A stretch of 64,000 nt of DNA from Erinaceus europaeus (GCF_950295315.1 NC_080162.1:67679760-67743759); one strand, 5' to 3'; shown: positions 1-10,104, counted from the stretch's first letter. Notes: a model not told the origin generated them from the sequence alone. Program-made: numbers and translations.

Positions 1-529
1 AAAAGTGAATACCAGAGCAAGTCTGTCTTCTGAAAGTAATACAGGGCCTTCAACAACACCAAATTGTATTATGTAATCAAGAATGCCTACTTCTAATTAG
101 GACTCCTCCATTTGTCTCCATTATCAGAACTATGTGAAGACTAAATGATTATACCTATCTGCTCTTTAAACTCTTTCCATTATTCTTTGATAGTCTCCCC
201 ACATGTTACTTCCTTTCATCTCCCTCCATTTATTGAGCCTCATTCCCCATCTTCCCTGAATTTCAAAGGTCTTCTTCACCCCTGCTTGTCTGCCAACATA
301 GACTTATAGCCTTCTTATCTCTCCTGTTTCCAGTCCCCTATGACCCTAGTCACCTGTATCTCCAACTGGCTATCCTTCTCACAGTTTATTGTAAAGTTTT
401 TTTTTCCACCATCTTATAATTTTAAAAATTTCTTAAGAAAATCCACTTTTATAAATGATGTCTTTAACCCTTTATAAGCTTTCATGAACTAGCATTGCTT
501 CGTCCTTCCAGATTTGTAGATTCATAAAG
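1..529. other. unassigned non-coding DNA
   Basis: I see no open frame, repeat family, or RNA gene here. The composition is AT-rich with pyrimidine-rich patches on the + strand. Confidence 0.5.
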
Positions 530-659
530 TTCTCAAGGTTTGGGGTCAAGGTGAGGCACCTAGTTGAGCACACAGATTACAATATGAAATGACCTGGGTT
601 CAAGTCCCCACTTCCCACCTGTAGGGGAAGGAAGCTTCATGAGCAGTGAAGCAGTGCTG

Positions 660-692
<33 letters not shown>

Positions 693-814
693 ATCTATCT
701 ATCTTTCTATCATCTATCTATTTATCTAACTCTATCTCAATTGTCCCTCTCAAGTTCTATCTCTGTCCAAAATAAATAAATTAATAAATAAAGTATATTT
801 TAATTTCTCAAGGT
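530..814 (+). mobile_element. tRNA-derived SINE, type A (ERI-like), with TSD
   Basis: The head carries a pol III B-box-like GGGTTCAAGTCCC near 598 and the family motif of a GAAGCTTCATGAGCAGTGAAGCAGTGCTGC block, and the copy ends in an AATAAATAAA-rich tail. The 10-bp direct repeat ttctcaaggt occurs at 530-539 and 805-814 and marks the target-site duplication. The pyrimidine-rich middle has expanded into a TATC microsatellite. Confidence 0.85.
661..724. repeat. (TATC)n microsatellite inside the SINE
   Basis: Tandem TATC units with a few interruptions (tttc, atc). It grew from the CT-rich body of the surrounding SINE, so it is younger than that insertion. Confidence 0.95.
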
Positions 815-1331
815 CACTGAATTTATAAATTGCAAAGATACCTAGTGTTCAAACATCCTCATACCATATTTATCTCACTACAAGATAGTGCTATCTTTGT
901 TTATACGACAGATGAGTTTCCCTCCTACATTTGAGAGCTCTGTTTGCAAAGTCACTGTCTCCCCATACAGGTTGTCAAACTAGAACCTTCTAAGTTTTCT
1001 CCCTCATTTCCAATCTCTAACCAATTTTTTTAATCATAAATCTTTTTCTACCATTGTGAACATTACCTATAACCTTTTTATTGTTTGTAAACTATTGTGA
1101 ATTTCTCTTAACTTACCCCCTATTCCTCAGTTCTATACCTGCAGGACCTCTCATGATTATATATCATCAATTATCCCAATTATACCCCAACCCAAATAGT
1201 GTCAGTTGATCATCACTGCCTATCAAAGTGCATCATTTTAGCATATCTTTCAGATTTTTCAAATTTTTCCACTTCCAAGGCCCATCAATAATAACTCCTT
1301 TCCAAGACTGGTGATCCTGAGTCACCTTCTG
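815..1331. other. unassigned non-coding DNA
   Basis: AT-rich sequence without a recognisable repeat or coding frame. It is the downstream flank of the Vingi insertion that follows. Confidence 0.5.
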
Positions 1332-1337
1332 TTCCCT

Positions 1338-2240
1338 TCTTCTTCTTCTTCTAGTGTTTGCCCTTCTTCCGTAGCCAGTTAATAGCGTCAGGTTGAGCCT
1401 GATGTAAAGTTGCGAGACCTCCTTTGAATCTGGAGAGGTGGCAGTCGTTGACTATGTGGGACATAGTCTGTCTGTAGCCACAGGGGCAGTTCGGGTCATC
1501 TCTGGCTCCCCAGCGGTGGAACATAGTGGCGCACCAGCAATGGCCTGTTCGATAGCGATTGAGGAGGGCCCAATCATAACGTGCTAGGTCAAAGCCGGGT
1601 TGACGCTTGCAGGGGTCTGTGATGAGGTGTTTGTTCTTTACCTCAGCTGACTGCCAACTCTGTTTCCAAGAGTCTGGAACAGAGAAGTTCAGTGTAGGCG
1701 TAGGGGACCAGATTGGATGACAAGACGTCAAGCGTTGGACAGGGTGGGCGAAGATATCCGCATATATTGGCAGGTCCGGTCGAGCGTAGACATGGGAAAT
1801 GAACTTAGATGATGCCACATCCCGACGAATATCTGGTGGGGCGATGTTGCTAAGAACTGGCAGCCATGGAACCAGGGTGGAACGGATGGTTCCAGAAATT
1901 ATCCTCATGGAGGAATATAATTTGGAATCGACCAAGTGGACATGGGGGCTACGGAACCATACTGGGGCACAGTATTCTGCAGTGGAATAGCATAATGCCA
2001 GAGATGATGATCGTAGTGTAGAAGCACTAGCGTCCCATGTGGAGCTGGCCAGTCTTGCAATGATGTTGTTCCTCGCGCCCACCTTTGCTGCAGTTTTTAT
2101 GAGATGTTCGTGAAATGACAGAGTGCGATCGAGAGTAAAGCCAAGATAGACTGGCTGGGCTTCATGTTGGATTCTCGTATCAAGTTGCACATTAAGCTCA
2201 CGTGAGGCCGAGGCACGGTGTAGATGGAAACATTTTACTC
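1338..2240 (-). mobile_element. 5'-truncated Vingi-like non-LTR retrotransposon
   Basis: The element lies on the minus strand. Its 3' end is at 1338-1350, where the ORF stop codon TAG runs straight into a short (GAA)n tail with no 3'UTR between. The 5' end is truncated near 2240. The coding frame is fully open across the copy, unlike every L1 in the window, which argues for a recent insertion. A 6-bp match, ttccct, at 1332-1337 and 2241-2246 could be a target-site duplication but is too short to be sure. The clade is inferred from the protein (see the CDS) and from the published presence of Vingi in hedgehogs. Confidence 0.8.
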
Positions 2241-2250
2241 TTCCCTGCCC
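1351..2250 (-). CDS. C-terminal part of Vingi/ingi-type reverse transcriptase protein (partial)
   Basis: A frame of 300 codons is open from 2250 down to the TAG at 1351; the upstream stop is at 2251-2253, just outside the element. No start codon is needed because the copy is 5'-truncated. The first residues (KCFHLHRAS, then PVYLGFTLDRTLSFHEHL) match the end of the RT domain of jockey/I/ingi-group elements, followed by the connecting region. Near the C-terminus CPCGYRQTMSHIVNDC forms a CxC-x8-H-x4-C zinc-knuckle-like motif typical of this group. The frame ends in KKGKH. No RNase H domain lies between RT and C-terminus, as expected for Vingi and not for ingi. The catalytic RT residues and the endonuclease are missing, so the copy is inactive. 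Codon and base use (many CpG) differ from the AT-rich surroundings. Other jockey-group families remain possible. Confidence 0.75.
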   Translation of the reverse strand, partial: GQGRVKCFHLHRASASRELNVQLDTRIQHEAQPVYLGFTLDRTLSFHEHLIKTAAKVGARNNIIARLASSTWDASASTLRSSSLALCYSTAEYCAPVWFRSPHVHLVDSKLYSSMRIISGTIRSTLVPWLPVLSNIAPPDIRRDVASSKFISHVYARPDLPIYADIFAHPVQRLTSCHPIWSPTPTLNFSVPDSWKQSWQSAEVKNKHLITDPCKRQPGFDLARYDWALLNRYRTGHCWCATMFHRWGARDDPNCPCGYRQTMSHIVNDCHLSRFKGGLATLHQAQPDAINWLRKKGKH

Positions 2251-2435
2251 TTACATGTATTGTTTCCTCTTGCATACCCATCTTATTTTCTAGCTGATGA
2301 TATAATTCCAGATTCATATTAAGCATCAGTATCTTTGTAAAATACTTGTTGAGCTTCCCATATGTTGCCCAGGGAGAATGAATTCTTATTTAACATTCAA
2401 TGGAAAATAATATGCATATCATGTGTGTCAGTTTT

Positions 2436-2478
2436 CTGGGGTTGCCATCTTCTTCTAGCGTTTGCCTGGGGTTGCCAT
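2436..2478 (-). mobile_element. 17-bp Vingi 3'-end micro-insertion with 13-bp TSD
   Basis: The 13-mer ctggggttgccat occurs at 2436-2448 and again at 2466-2478. Between them lie 17 bases, CTTCTTCTAGCGTTTGC, that equal the 3' end of the Vingi copy at 1346-1362 except for one base (CTAGCG against CTAGTG). Read on the minus strand this is the last coding bases, the stop codon, and the start of the GAA tail. It looks like a complete but extremely short retrotransposition product. Confidence 0.75.
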
Positions 2479-2992
2479 AATGAATCACAGTATTCTTCGA
2501 TGTAGAACCAATACAAACAAAAAAATATTCTCTGGCAGTTGTAGATACAAGAAATATAAAAATCAAAGTATTTCCCAGGCCACCCAATACATTCTTTTTT
2601 AAAATTTTTATTTATAAAAAGGAAACATTGACTAAACCACAGGATAAGAAGGGTACAACTTTACACAATTCCCACCACCAGAACTCTGTATCACATCCCT
2701 TCCCCTTATAGCGTTCCTGTTCTTTAACCCTCTGGGAGTATGGACCCAAGGTCATTGTGGGATGCAGAAAGTTGATGGTCTGGCTTCTGTAATTCCTTCC
2801 CCACCGAACATGCGCATTGACAGGTCGATCCATACTCCCAGCCTGTCCTTCTCTTTCCCTAGTGGGGAAGGGCTCTGGGGAAGGAGAGTTCCAGGACACA
2901 TTGGTGGGATTGTCTGTCCAGGGAAGTCTGGTCGGCATCCTGCTAGCATCTGAAACCTGGTGGTTGAAAAGAGAGTTAACATACAAAGAGTT

Positions 2993-3650
2993 CTGCCAAT
3001 ATTTTCTTCTAAGTATCTGATAATTTCTGTTCTAACATCCAAGTCCTTGATCCACGTGGAATTTACTTTTGTATTTGGTGAAATATAGTGGTTCAGTTTC
3101 ATTTTTCTGCATGTTTCAACCCATTTTTTTCCAACACCATTTGTAGAAGAGACTCTGTTTTCCCCATTTAATAGTTTGGTCACCTTTATCAAAGATTAGA
3201 TGTCCATAGGTGTGGGGGCTTACATCTAGGCTCTCAATTCTACCACTAGTCAGTGTGTCTATTCATGTTCCAGTACCAAGAAGTTTTGATGACAATGGTC
3301 CTACAATACAATTTGTGATCTGGGAGTGTGATGCCTCCAGTTCTGGTCTTTCTTCTCAAGATTGTTTTGGCAATTCGAGGATTTTTCTGGTTCCAGATAA
3401 ACATTTGTAGCATTTGTCCTATTCTCCTAAAAAATGTGGTTGGGATCTTGATGGAGATTGCATTAAATCTGTAGATGGCTCTGGGTAGTATATTCATTTT
3501 GATGATATTAAATCTTCCAAACCATGAACATGGAATATCTTTCCACTTCTTTGTGTCTTTTTCAATATCCTTGAGTAGTGACTCATAATTTTTAGTACAT
3601 AAGTCTTTCACTTCTTTGGTTAGGCTTATTCCTAGATATTATATTCCTAG
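2993..3650 (-). pseudogene. L1-A ORF2, post-RT segment
   Basis: Translated on the minus strand, the segment gives the region of L1 ORF2 that follows the reverse transcriptase, with [20 protein letters not shown] and [18 protein letters not shown] and then [20 protein letters not shown], all close to the mammalian L1 consensus. The next stretch (VGKKWVETCRKMKLNHYI...NIGRTL) continues in a different frame after a break near 3200. It then fuses near 2993 to the terminal 3'UTR, so the cysteine-rich C-terminus is absent. Frameshifts and deletions make it a pseudogene. Confidence 0.85.
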
Positions 3651-4500
3651 ATATTTTCTGGAAATATTTTGGTTTCTTCCTTTATTTGCTCTTTGACACA
3701 GTAGTTGTTAAGTTGTGTACTGTTGAGCTTCCACATTTTGGGACTATTACTAATCTTTTGTTGATTCTTAAGTTTTAGTTTAATTCCACTGTGGTCTGAG
3801 AAGATGCTTGGGATGATTTCAATGCTCTTGAATTTGCTGATGCTGTCTTTGTGGCATAACATATGGTCTATCCTTGAGAATGATCCATGTGGACCTGAAT
3901 AGAATGTGTATTCCAGTTTCTTGGGATGACTGACTCTGAAAATATCCAATAGTTCTAGTTTATCTATCTCCTCATTTAGCTCCCTCGTGTCTTTATTGAT
4001 TTTCTTTCTGGATGATCTGTCAAGTTAAGAGAGTTAGGTATTGAAGTTCCCTACTATGACTGTGATGCTGTAAATATATTGCTGTAGCTCTTTCAGTAGA
4101 CGTTTGATGTATTTAGATGGCTTCTCATTGGGTGCATATATGTTAATAATTGCTAAGCCCTCTTCATTGACCCCTTGATTGATTGATCCTCTAAGCATGA
4201 AGTAATGTAAATCTCTAGCTTCATTAATTTTATTTATTTTATAGTCTTTTGTGTCAGATATGAGAATAGCTGTCCCTGTTCTTTTTTGTGGGCCATTGGC
4301 CTGTATAATAGTTTTCCGTCCTTTCACTTTGAGTCTTTGTTTGTCTTGTTGAGTTAGGAGGGTTTCCTGTATATGGCAAATTGGTTGGTTGTGTTTTCTG
4401 ATCCATCTTCCAACTTTGTGCCTTTTAATAGGTGAATGCAGGCCATTGACATTTATTGATATCATAGACTGAAGATATTTTAAGGCCATTCTTATAGAGT
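3651..4500 (-). pseudogene. L1-A ORF2 endonuclease domain
   Basis: The minus strand encodes the start of L1 ORF2: SINVNGLHSPIKRHKVGRWI, then HIQETLLTQQDK, which holds the catalytic Glu, and IVGNFNT near residue 150. Active L1 endonuclease has GDFN at that place, so the catalytic Asp has become Asn. A stop follows directly (near 4034) and the rest of the domain (DIFRVSHPKKLEYTFYS...IDHML) continues in another frame. The segment breaks off after the linker at about 3651 and joins late ORF2, skipping the RT. Confidence 0.85.
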
Positions 4501-4559
4501 TTTAGAGTGTTCTGATATATTTATATATATTTATACATATTTATGGTGGTCTGACTGTT

Positions 4560-5514
4560 TATAGGAGACTTTCAGAAATTCTTTCAGGGAAAGCTTGGTG
4601 ATAGTTGATGCCTTCAACTGTTGCTTGTCTGAGAAAGTTCTGATGCCTCCATCTAGTCTGAATGACAGTCTAGCAGGATACAGTAGTCTTGGTTGAAAGC
4701 CTTTCTCATTGAGTACTCAATAGATATCTTGCCGTTTTCTTCTGGCCTGTAGTGTTTGTGTGGAGAAGTCAGCTGCTAATCTTATGGGTTTTCCTCTGTA
4801 GGTGACTTTGTTTTTCTCTTGCAGCCTTCAGGATCCTTTCTTTATCCATATTCCTTTCCATTATAAATATGATGTGTCTTGGTGTCTTTAAGTCTGGGTT
4901 AATTCTGTTTGGGACCCTCTGGGCTTCTTGAACCTTTATGTCTTTTATGTTGTCTATACTAGAGAAGTTTTCAGCTATTATGGCCTGAAGAATGGTTTCT
5001 TCCTCTCCCTCTCTTTCTTCCTCTGTTAAGCCAATAATGCCTATATTGTTTCTTTTGAAGTCATCCCATAGGTCTCTGTTGTTGTTTTCAGTATCTCTTA
5101 ATTTCTTTTTGAGATCTCTTACTTCTTTTTTAGTTGTTTCTATTTCATCCTTGATCTTGCCTCATTTATTCTATTCTATGTCCCCTCAAGTGTTTTCTGG
5201 AGTTCACCTATTTTGTTACTCTGTTCTGAAACTGTTTTAGCTTGTTCAGATAATTGTGTTCTTAGCTCAGCTATTTCAGCTTTCAGCTCTCTAGTAACCT
5301 TGAGATAATTAGTGTTTTCTTCCAAAGTCTCGTTTGTTTTTTCTGCATTTCTGATGAAAATTCTTTCAAACTCTTTACTCACTGCTGTGATTATTTCTTT
5401 AACTAGTGTTTGGATGTTGACCTCATTATTTTGTGCTTCAACCTTTGGGGGTCTTTTAGCTTGACTCTTGTCCTGGTTCATTTCTCCAATATTTCTTCTT
5501 GTTGGTTTAAACAT
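4560..5514 (-). pseudogene. L1-A ORF1 (RNA-binding chaperone) pseudogene
   Basis: The frame opens with the ATG at 5514 (MFKPTRRNIGEMNQ) and runs 112 codons through a coiled coil rich in Glu, Lys, and Leu (about residues 40-112) to a stop at 5176. Downstream the conserved RRM and C-terminal domain can be followed in broken frames; near 4720 the minus strand gives the ORF1 motif region ending in DIY, a TGA at 4717-4719, and then LNEKGFQPR. Intact L1 ORF1 is about 340 residues. The same TGA is present in the second L1 copy. Confidence 0.8.
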
Positions 5515-6245
5515 TTTATATAGTATGTTATGAGGTCCCTCTCTCAGTACTTTTCAAATTACTGATCACTATTGCTTGGATTGACTTGTGTCTAAGTAAG
5601 GTAATTAAAGGGTTCACAGTTGTGGAAGTTGACAGTTGTTTCAATGTTATTCTAATCCCTGAGTTGGAGCACAGTGTTTAAAAAGCCTCTTTTGTTCTTT
5701 TTCTTCCCTGTAGCCTATGGGAGCCTGAGGGCTTTTAAACTATAAGTAGGCTTCTTAGCTTAATTACTGACTCCTGACCAAGAGATAAAGCAGGGTGGGG
5801 CAGAGATAATCCAGTGATTATGCAAAGAGACTCTCACAGCCCCACTGGTAGGCCACTGAGGTATAGAAGTTCTCCTGAGTTTCCTGGATAGTTCTGTGTC
5901 CCCTGGTGTCAGCACAGGGCCTCCCTGCACCTGCTCTAGGTTCTGGAGGCAGTAGAATGGAGACTCACAGTTGCATCTGGTGAGTCTTAGGGGAGTCCTC
6001 TCTGCCCTTCAGCTGTCTTTTTGTTGATGAAACAGACTGGAAGTGGAGTCTCAACAGGTAAACTGCTGGACTGTTACCAGCCAATTAATCTCTCCCTAGG
6101 TTTCTCTCTGTCAATGAGCCACAGTGTTTGCACTCACCGGTGATTTGGTGGGTTCCTGAAGTCATTCTAGTCCTGTCTTTGGTATTCTTAGTTGACCCGG
6201 GATAGTAGAGGAGAGAAACACAGCAGTGGCTGCTCCATAGCCCCA
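5515..6245 (-). promoter_or_regulatory. probable L1-A 5'UTR remnant
   Basis: The sequence upstream of the ORF1 start is GC-richer than its surroundings and lies where the L1 internal promoter region should be. I see no clear L1 5' terminus (the expected GGAGCCAAGATGG-like start is not visible), so it may be incomplete; a SINE occupies its outer border. Confidence 0.4.
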
Positions 6246-6366
6246 CCCTATTTCTTTCTTATTTTTGGTTTTTTGTGGTGGTGCAGGCAATTGAACATGG
6301 GACTTCTGAGCCTCAGGCACAAAACTCTGTTGCATAAACCTACATGTTATCTCTCTAGACCTCTAG
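6246..6366 (-). mobile_element. SINE, type C, minus strand
   Basis: Minus-strand reading gives the type C head with the GCATAACC/TGCAACAG A-box area, GCCTGAGGCTCAGAAGTCCC, and TTCAATTGCCTGCACCACC. The same family is seen at 39760, 48310, and 53282. Confidence 0.65.
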
Positions 6367-6460
6367 CTCAGTTGTAGTGCTACTAAAACCTAGCTTGTAA
6401 AGTCTTCCACTGGAGTGGGAATGTGGGCAGCAAAGCTCAAGAGCTGGCATTACAATCTTT

Positions 6461-8139
6461 TTTTTTTTTTTTTGCCTGAGCCTGAATTCTGATATGCAGA
6501 TTGATCCTAATTATTGTTTGGGGATGTGATGTCATGGCTGGAAGAAGAACCAGAAAGCTGGATCAGGAATAGAATCGCTCCCAATATGGGAAAGGTGTAT
6601 AAATATTGCTGATTGTAAACCCCATCAATTTGATGTGACCTGGGGTGCATATTCAGCTTAGGAGCCTATGTGACCTCTGCATCACTGTAGATCTAAGCTC
6701 ACATTCTGTGGTCATAAGTAGGAATTTTCCAAGCTGCCCCAATTTCAGAACCCATCTTCCTCATGTGGAACATAGAGTATGTTGTCCATCCTCCCTTTGC
6801 AGGATGGAACATTCTCTACCATTGTTGATCCAAGTTAAGGGCAAGGTCCTATGTGGGGCCCAAAAAAGGGTCTATTCTGTTGTTCCTGATAGAGATGACA
6901 GGTAACAATGAAGAAAGGGATTTATTCAAGGTCTAAGCCCATCATGTCTGTTTGTGAATCTTATGACTCCCCGAATAGGGCCGCAGCTGATGGGGTGGCA
7001 TGATAGTGACTAAAAAGTCATCATTAACGTATGCTAGTCTCTTGCACTTATTCAGCTTTTTCCATCCTTGCTTTGATAAGGTTAGCTTTAGAGTGAGGGA
7101 GTGAGAGAACTGTAACAGAATGCAGGTGAGGAGCGAATCTAAGTCTAAGTAAACACTATTTCATTATGAACGTGATACTGACTCACTACAGACTATTGTG
7201 TATTTTTGCTTTCAGGCATATATTTTGCCATAATTTATGGATACATGTGAACATATGCTCTATTATATGGGACCTGGTCTATATCTAGGATTTGGGACTT
7301 TGTTAGGAAGTGAACCTCCTGGAATGGAATTGGAGAATCCTATGATAAGAAAGGTCTCACCGGAGTAATGAAGCTGAAGGGTTGACATTCCATGCCTGAC
7401 AAATCTGGACACAGTCTGAAGTGAAACATGCTGAGGTGATACTCGTTGAGTTGATAAGGCTGGGATCGGCAGATGCAATATTATTTAGTATGAATTGAGG
7501 GAAGCATGCAGGAAAGTGAGCCCCACTCTAGAGGTTCCAGAACTGGGGGAAATATAGCTCTACAGAGGAAGAGGGAGGTTCCTGCTGTCTTAGGGTTTAA
7601 GAAGGGTTTAAGATAGTTATTGCTATAATATTGCTATGATATTATTTGGCAATTGGGTTAACATTGAAAAACCCCTTTGTAAGGATATGCTCTATCATAC
7701 ACAACATCACCATAATTTATGTCCTTTGACATTATTTGTATATAGCTGTGCCACTGACTGCTTCTGTTCTTCTCCCTGGTCTAAGCCTTTAAGAGAGTCA
7801 ACATATCAAAGACTCAGCCTATGTTTTTAAAAGACTCAGCCTGTGATTTAAAAAGTTTGAGATAATCTATCAATTTTTCCCCTCTTATATCAATTAAATA
7901 GTTATTTATCTGAGTACAAATTGATAGGAGTATACATAAACACCATTCCTACCACCGAAGTATTGTGTACCATCCCACTCCCTCCCTTCCCGCCCCCCAC
8001 CCCATGAAACTGAACATCCACCCTCACCCTCACCCCAGGGTTTTATTTTGGTGCCCTACTCCAAATTCAGTCAAATCCTGCTTTGAGTTTCCCTTTCTGT
8101 TATTCTTTCTCAACTTCTGTTTATGGATGGGAGCATCCC
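6461..8139 (-). other. L1-B 3'UTR ending at an internal A-tract
   Basis: This is the proximal and central part of the long hedgehog L1 3'UTR, recognisable by comparison with copies at 23217-25696, 30365-32270, and 56568-57420. It ends (minus strand) at GGCTCAGGC followed by the A-run at 6461-6478. In the other copies the 3'UTR goes on for about 550 bp beyond this point to the real terminus. Confidence 0.7.
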
Positions 8140-9075
8140 ATATTTATCTGTGCAGTAAGGTCATTTATTTGAGTGTTTTCTTGTTCTCTAATATGTGCTT
8201 GTATGGCTATGAGTTTCCCTCTCAGTACTACTTTAGCTGTGTTCCAAATATTTTGGTAGCTTGTGTCTTCATTTTCACTTGTTTCCAGGAACATTTGAAT
8301 TTCTTGCTTGAGTATCTGTCTGACCCCGCAATTTATAAACAGCATGTTGTTGAGTTTCCAAATTCTGTGACTTTTAGTAATTTGCTGTTTGTTGTTAAAT
8401 TTTAGCTTTACTCCACTGTGGTCTTAGAAGGTACTTGGGATGATTTAAATGCTCTTCAATTTGTTGATGCTGTCTTTGTGACTTAACATGTGGTCTGTAC
8501 TTGAGTATGTGCTGTGTGGATTTGAAAAGAACATGTATTCCAGTTTTTTGGGGTGAAGAACTCTGAAAATGTCCAAGAGGTCTAGTCTGTCCATCTCTTC
8601 ATTTAATTCTCTTGTTTTTTTGTTGATTCTCTGCTTCATTGATCTGTCTAAGTGTGAGAGTGGGGCATTAAAATCTCCCACTATTATTGTATTACTATTG
8701 ATGTATTTCTGTAATTCTTTCAATAGGTGTTTGATGTATTTATTTAGATGGTCCCTCATTGGGTGCATAGATGTTAATAATTGTTAAATACTCTTGGTTG
8801 ATTGATCCTCTAATCATTATGTAATGGCCTTGCCTATCTTTTATTTAATTTAAAATCTATTGTGTCAGAGATGAGAATGGCTGTTCCTGCCTTTTTTGTG
8901 GTCCATTAGCCTGTAGGGTACTTTTCCATCCTTTCACTTTAATCCTGTGTTTTTCTTGTTGGGTCAGATGGGATTCTTGTAAGCAGCATATAATTGGGTT
9001 GTGTATTCTGATCCATCCTCCCATTGTGTGTCTTTTAATGAGTGAGTTTAAGCCATTGACAATAATTTATATTAT
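8140..9075 (-). pseudogene. L1-B ORF2 endonuclease domain and linker
   Basis: Minus-strand translation shows IVNGLNSLIKRH, CCLQESHLTQQEK with the catalytic Glu, and TIIVGDFNAPLSHLDRSM, in which the endonuclease Asp and Asn are intact (unlike L1-A). It continues through DIFRVLHPKKLEYMFF, TDHMLSHKDSI, and the linker VVLRGKLIAIQAHIREQENT, interrupted by a few stops and frame changes. After QINDLTAQI it fuses to 3'UTR at about 8140. There is no RT sequence at all. Confidence 0.85.
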
Positions 9076-9156
9076 GTATTTAATGTATTGTAATGCATTA
9101 TTCAACGTATTTTTATTTGTTCTGATATATGGCAAGTATTATAGTGAAGTTCTTGC

Positions 9157-10104
9157 TTATAAGAGGTCTTTTAGAACTTCTTTCAGGGCGGGCTTGGTGA
9201 TGGTTGCCTCCTTTAAGTGTTGTCTGTCTGAGAAGGTTTTGATCCCTCCATCTAGTTTGAATGAAAGTCTAGCAGGATATATTATCCTTGGTTGAAACCC
9301 TTTTTCATTCAGGGCTCAATAGATATCTTGCCATTCTCTTTTGGCTTTTAGAGTTTGAGTGGAGAAGTCTGCTGATAATCTTATGGGTTTTCCCCTGTAT
9401 GTGACTTTCTGTTTTTCTCTTGCACCCTTTAGGATCCTTTCTTTATCCTTATTTCTTTTCATTGTAACTATGATATGTCTTGGTGTCTTCAGGTCTGGGT
9501 TGATTCTGTTTGGGACTCTCTGAGCCTCTAGAATCTTAATGTCCTTTCTGTAGTTTAGATCTGTGAAGTTTTCTTCTATAATTTCCTCTAGAATGTTTAC
9601 TTTCTCTTCCTCTCTTTCTTCCTCTGGCAGGGCAATTATACAAATGTTACTTTTTTTGAAATCACCCCATATGTCTCTGTTATTATTTTCAATGTCTCTC
9701 AATCTCTTTTTGAGCTCTTTTACCTCTTTCTTTTTTTTCTGTAGCTCATCCTCTTTCTGGATAATTCTGTTTTCTGCTTCTGTTGGACTGCTTTCCCTTC
9801 CCTCAGCTTCTTTCTTCAGTTCAATTATAGTATTAGTTTTTTCTGCTAATTGACCTTTTAGTTCAGCTTTCAGTTCTCTGATTGCCTCAAGGTAGCTTGT
9901 GTTTTCCTTGAGAGCTTCATCTGTTGTTTCCCTAATTCTGATAGCCCTTTCCTCCATAGTTGTCTTCATTTCTGTGATGATTAGGTTTATTATTGCTTGC
10001 ATAATTTTCTTATCTATGGTTACTTCTGACTTATTTGGAGTGTCTTATGGGCTCCTGTCTTGATTTATTGTGATAGCAGTTTTGTTTGCTCTTGATTTAA
10101 CCAT
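9157..10104 (-). pseudogene. L1-B ORF1, nearly complete with internal stops
   Basis: The ATG at 10104 starts MVKSRANKTAIT; one stop follows after about 20 codons, then 228 codons are open (9316-10002). They contain a long coiled coil (ELKAELKGQLAEKTNT...KKEVKELKKRLRD), the RRM region (NRDIWGDFKKSNICIIALPE), and the C-terminal domain (PRHIIVTMKRNKDKERIL...YRGKPIRLSADFS). A TGA at 9316-9318 interrupts REWQDIY, after which ALNEKGFQPRIIYPARLSF and KTFSDRQHLKE continue in frame to the true end LKDLL and TAA at 9157. Apart from the stops, the length matches intact L1 ORF1 (about 310-340 residues). Confidence 0.85.

Larger units (their letters stand above)
2592..6245 (-). mobile_element. L1-A: internally deleted L1
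   Basis: On the minus strand the order is 5'UTR-like DNA (about 6245-5515), ORF1 (5514-4560), the endonuclease part of ORF2 (4500-3651), the late part of ORF2 (3650-2993), and the last 400 bp of the hedgehog-type 3'UTR with an A-rich tail at 2592. Two blocks are missing: the RT domain between endonuclease and late ORF2 (junction near 3650), and the end of ORF2 plus most of the 3'UTR (junction near 2993). I did not find a target-site duplication, and the 5' border is uncertain because a SINE lies beside it. Confidence 0.75.

Noticed and set aside
661..724. CRISPR-like array or other spaced direct repeats
   Set aside because: All tandem arrays in the window are microsatellites without unique spacers.
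1799..1990. 63-codon + strand frame inside the Vingi region
   Set aside because: It is the antisense shadow of the Vingi coding frame, which has clear homology.
2592..6245. Active endonuclease in L1-A
   Set aside because: The GDFN motif has changed to GNFN and a stop follows directly.
9316..9318. TGA in L1 ORF1 as selenocysteine or programmed readthrough
   Set aside because: CpG decay of CGA explains it, and no SECIS or readthrough context is visible.
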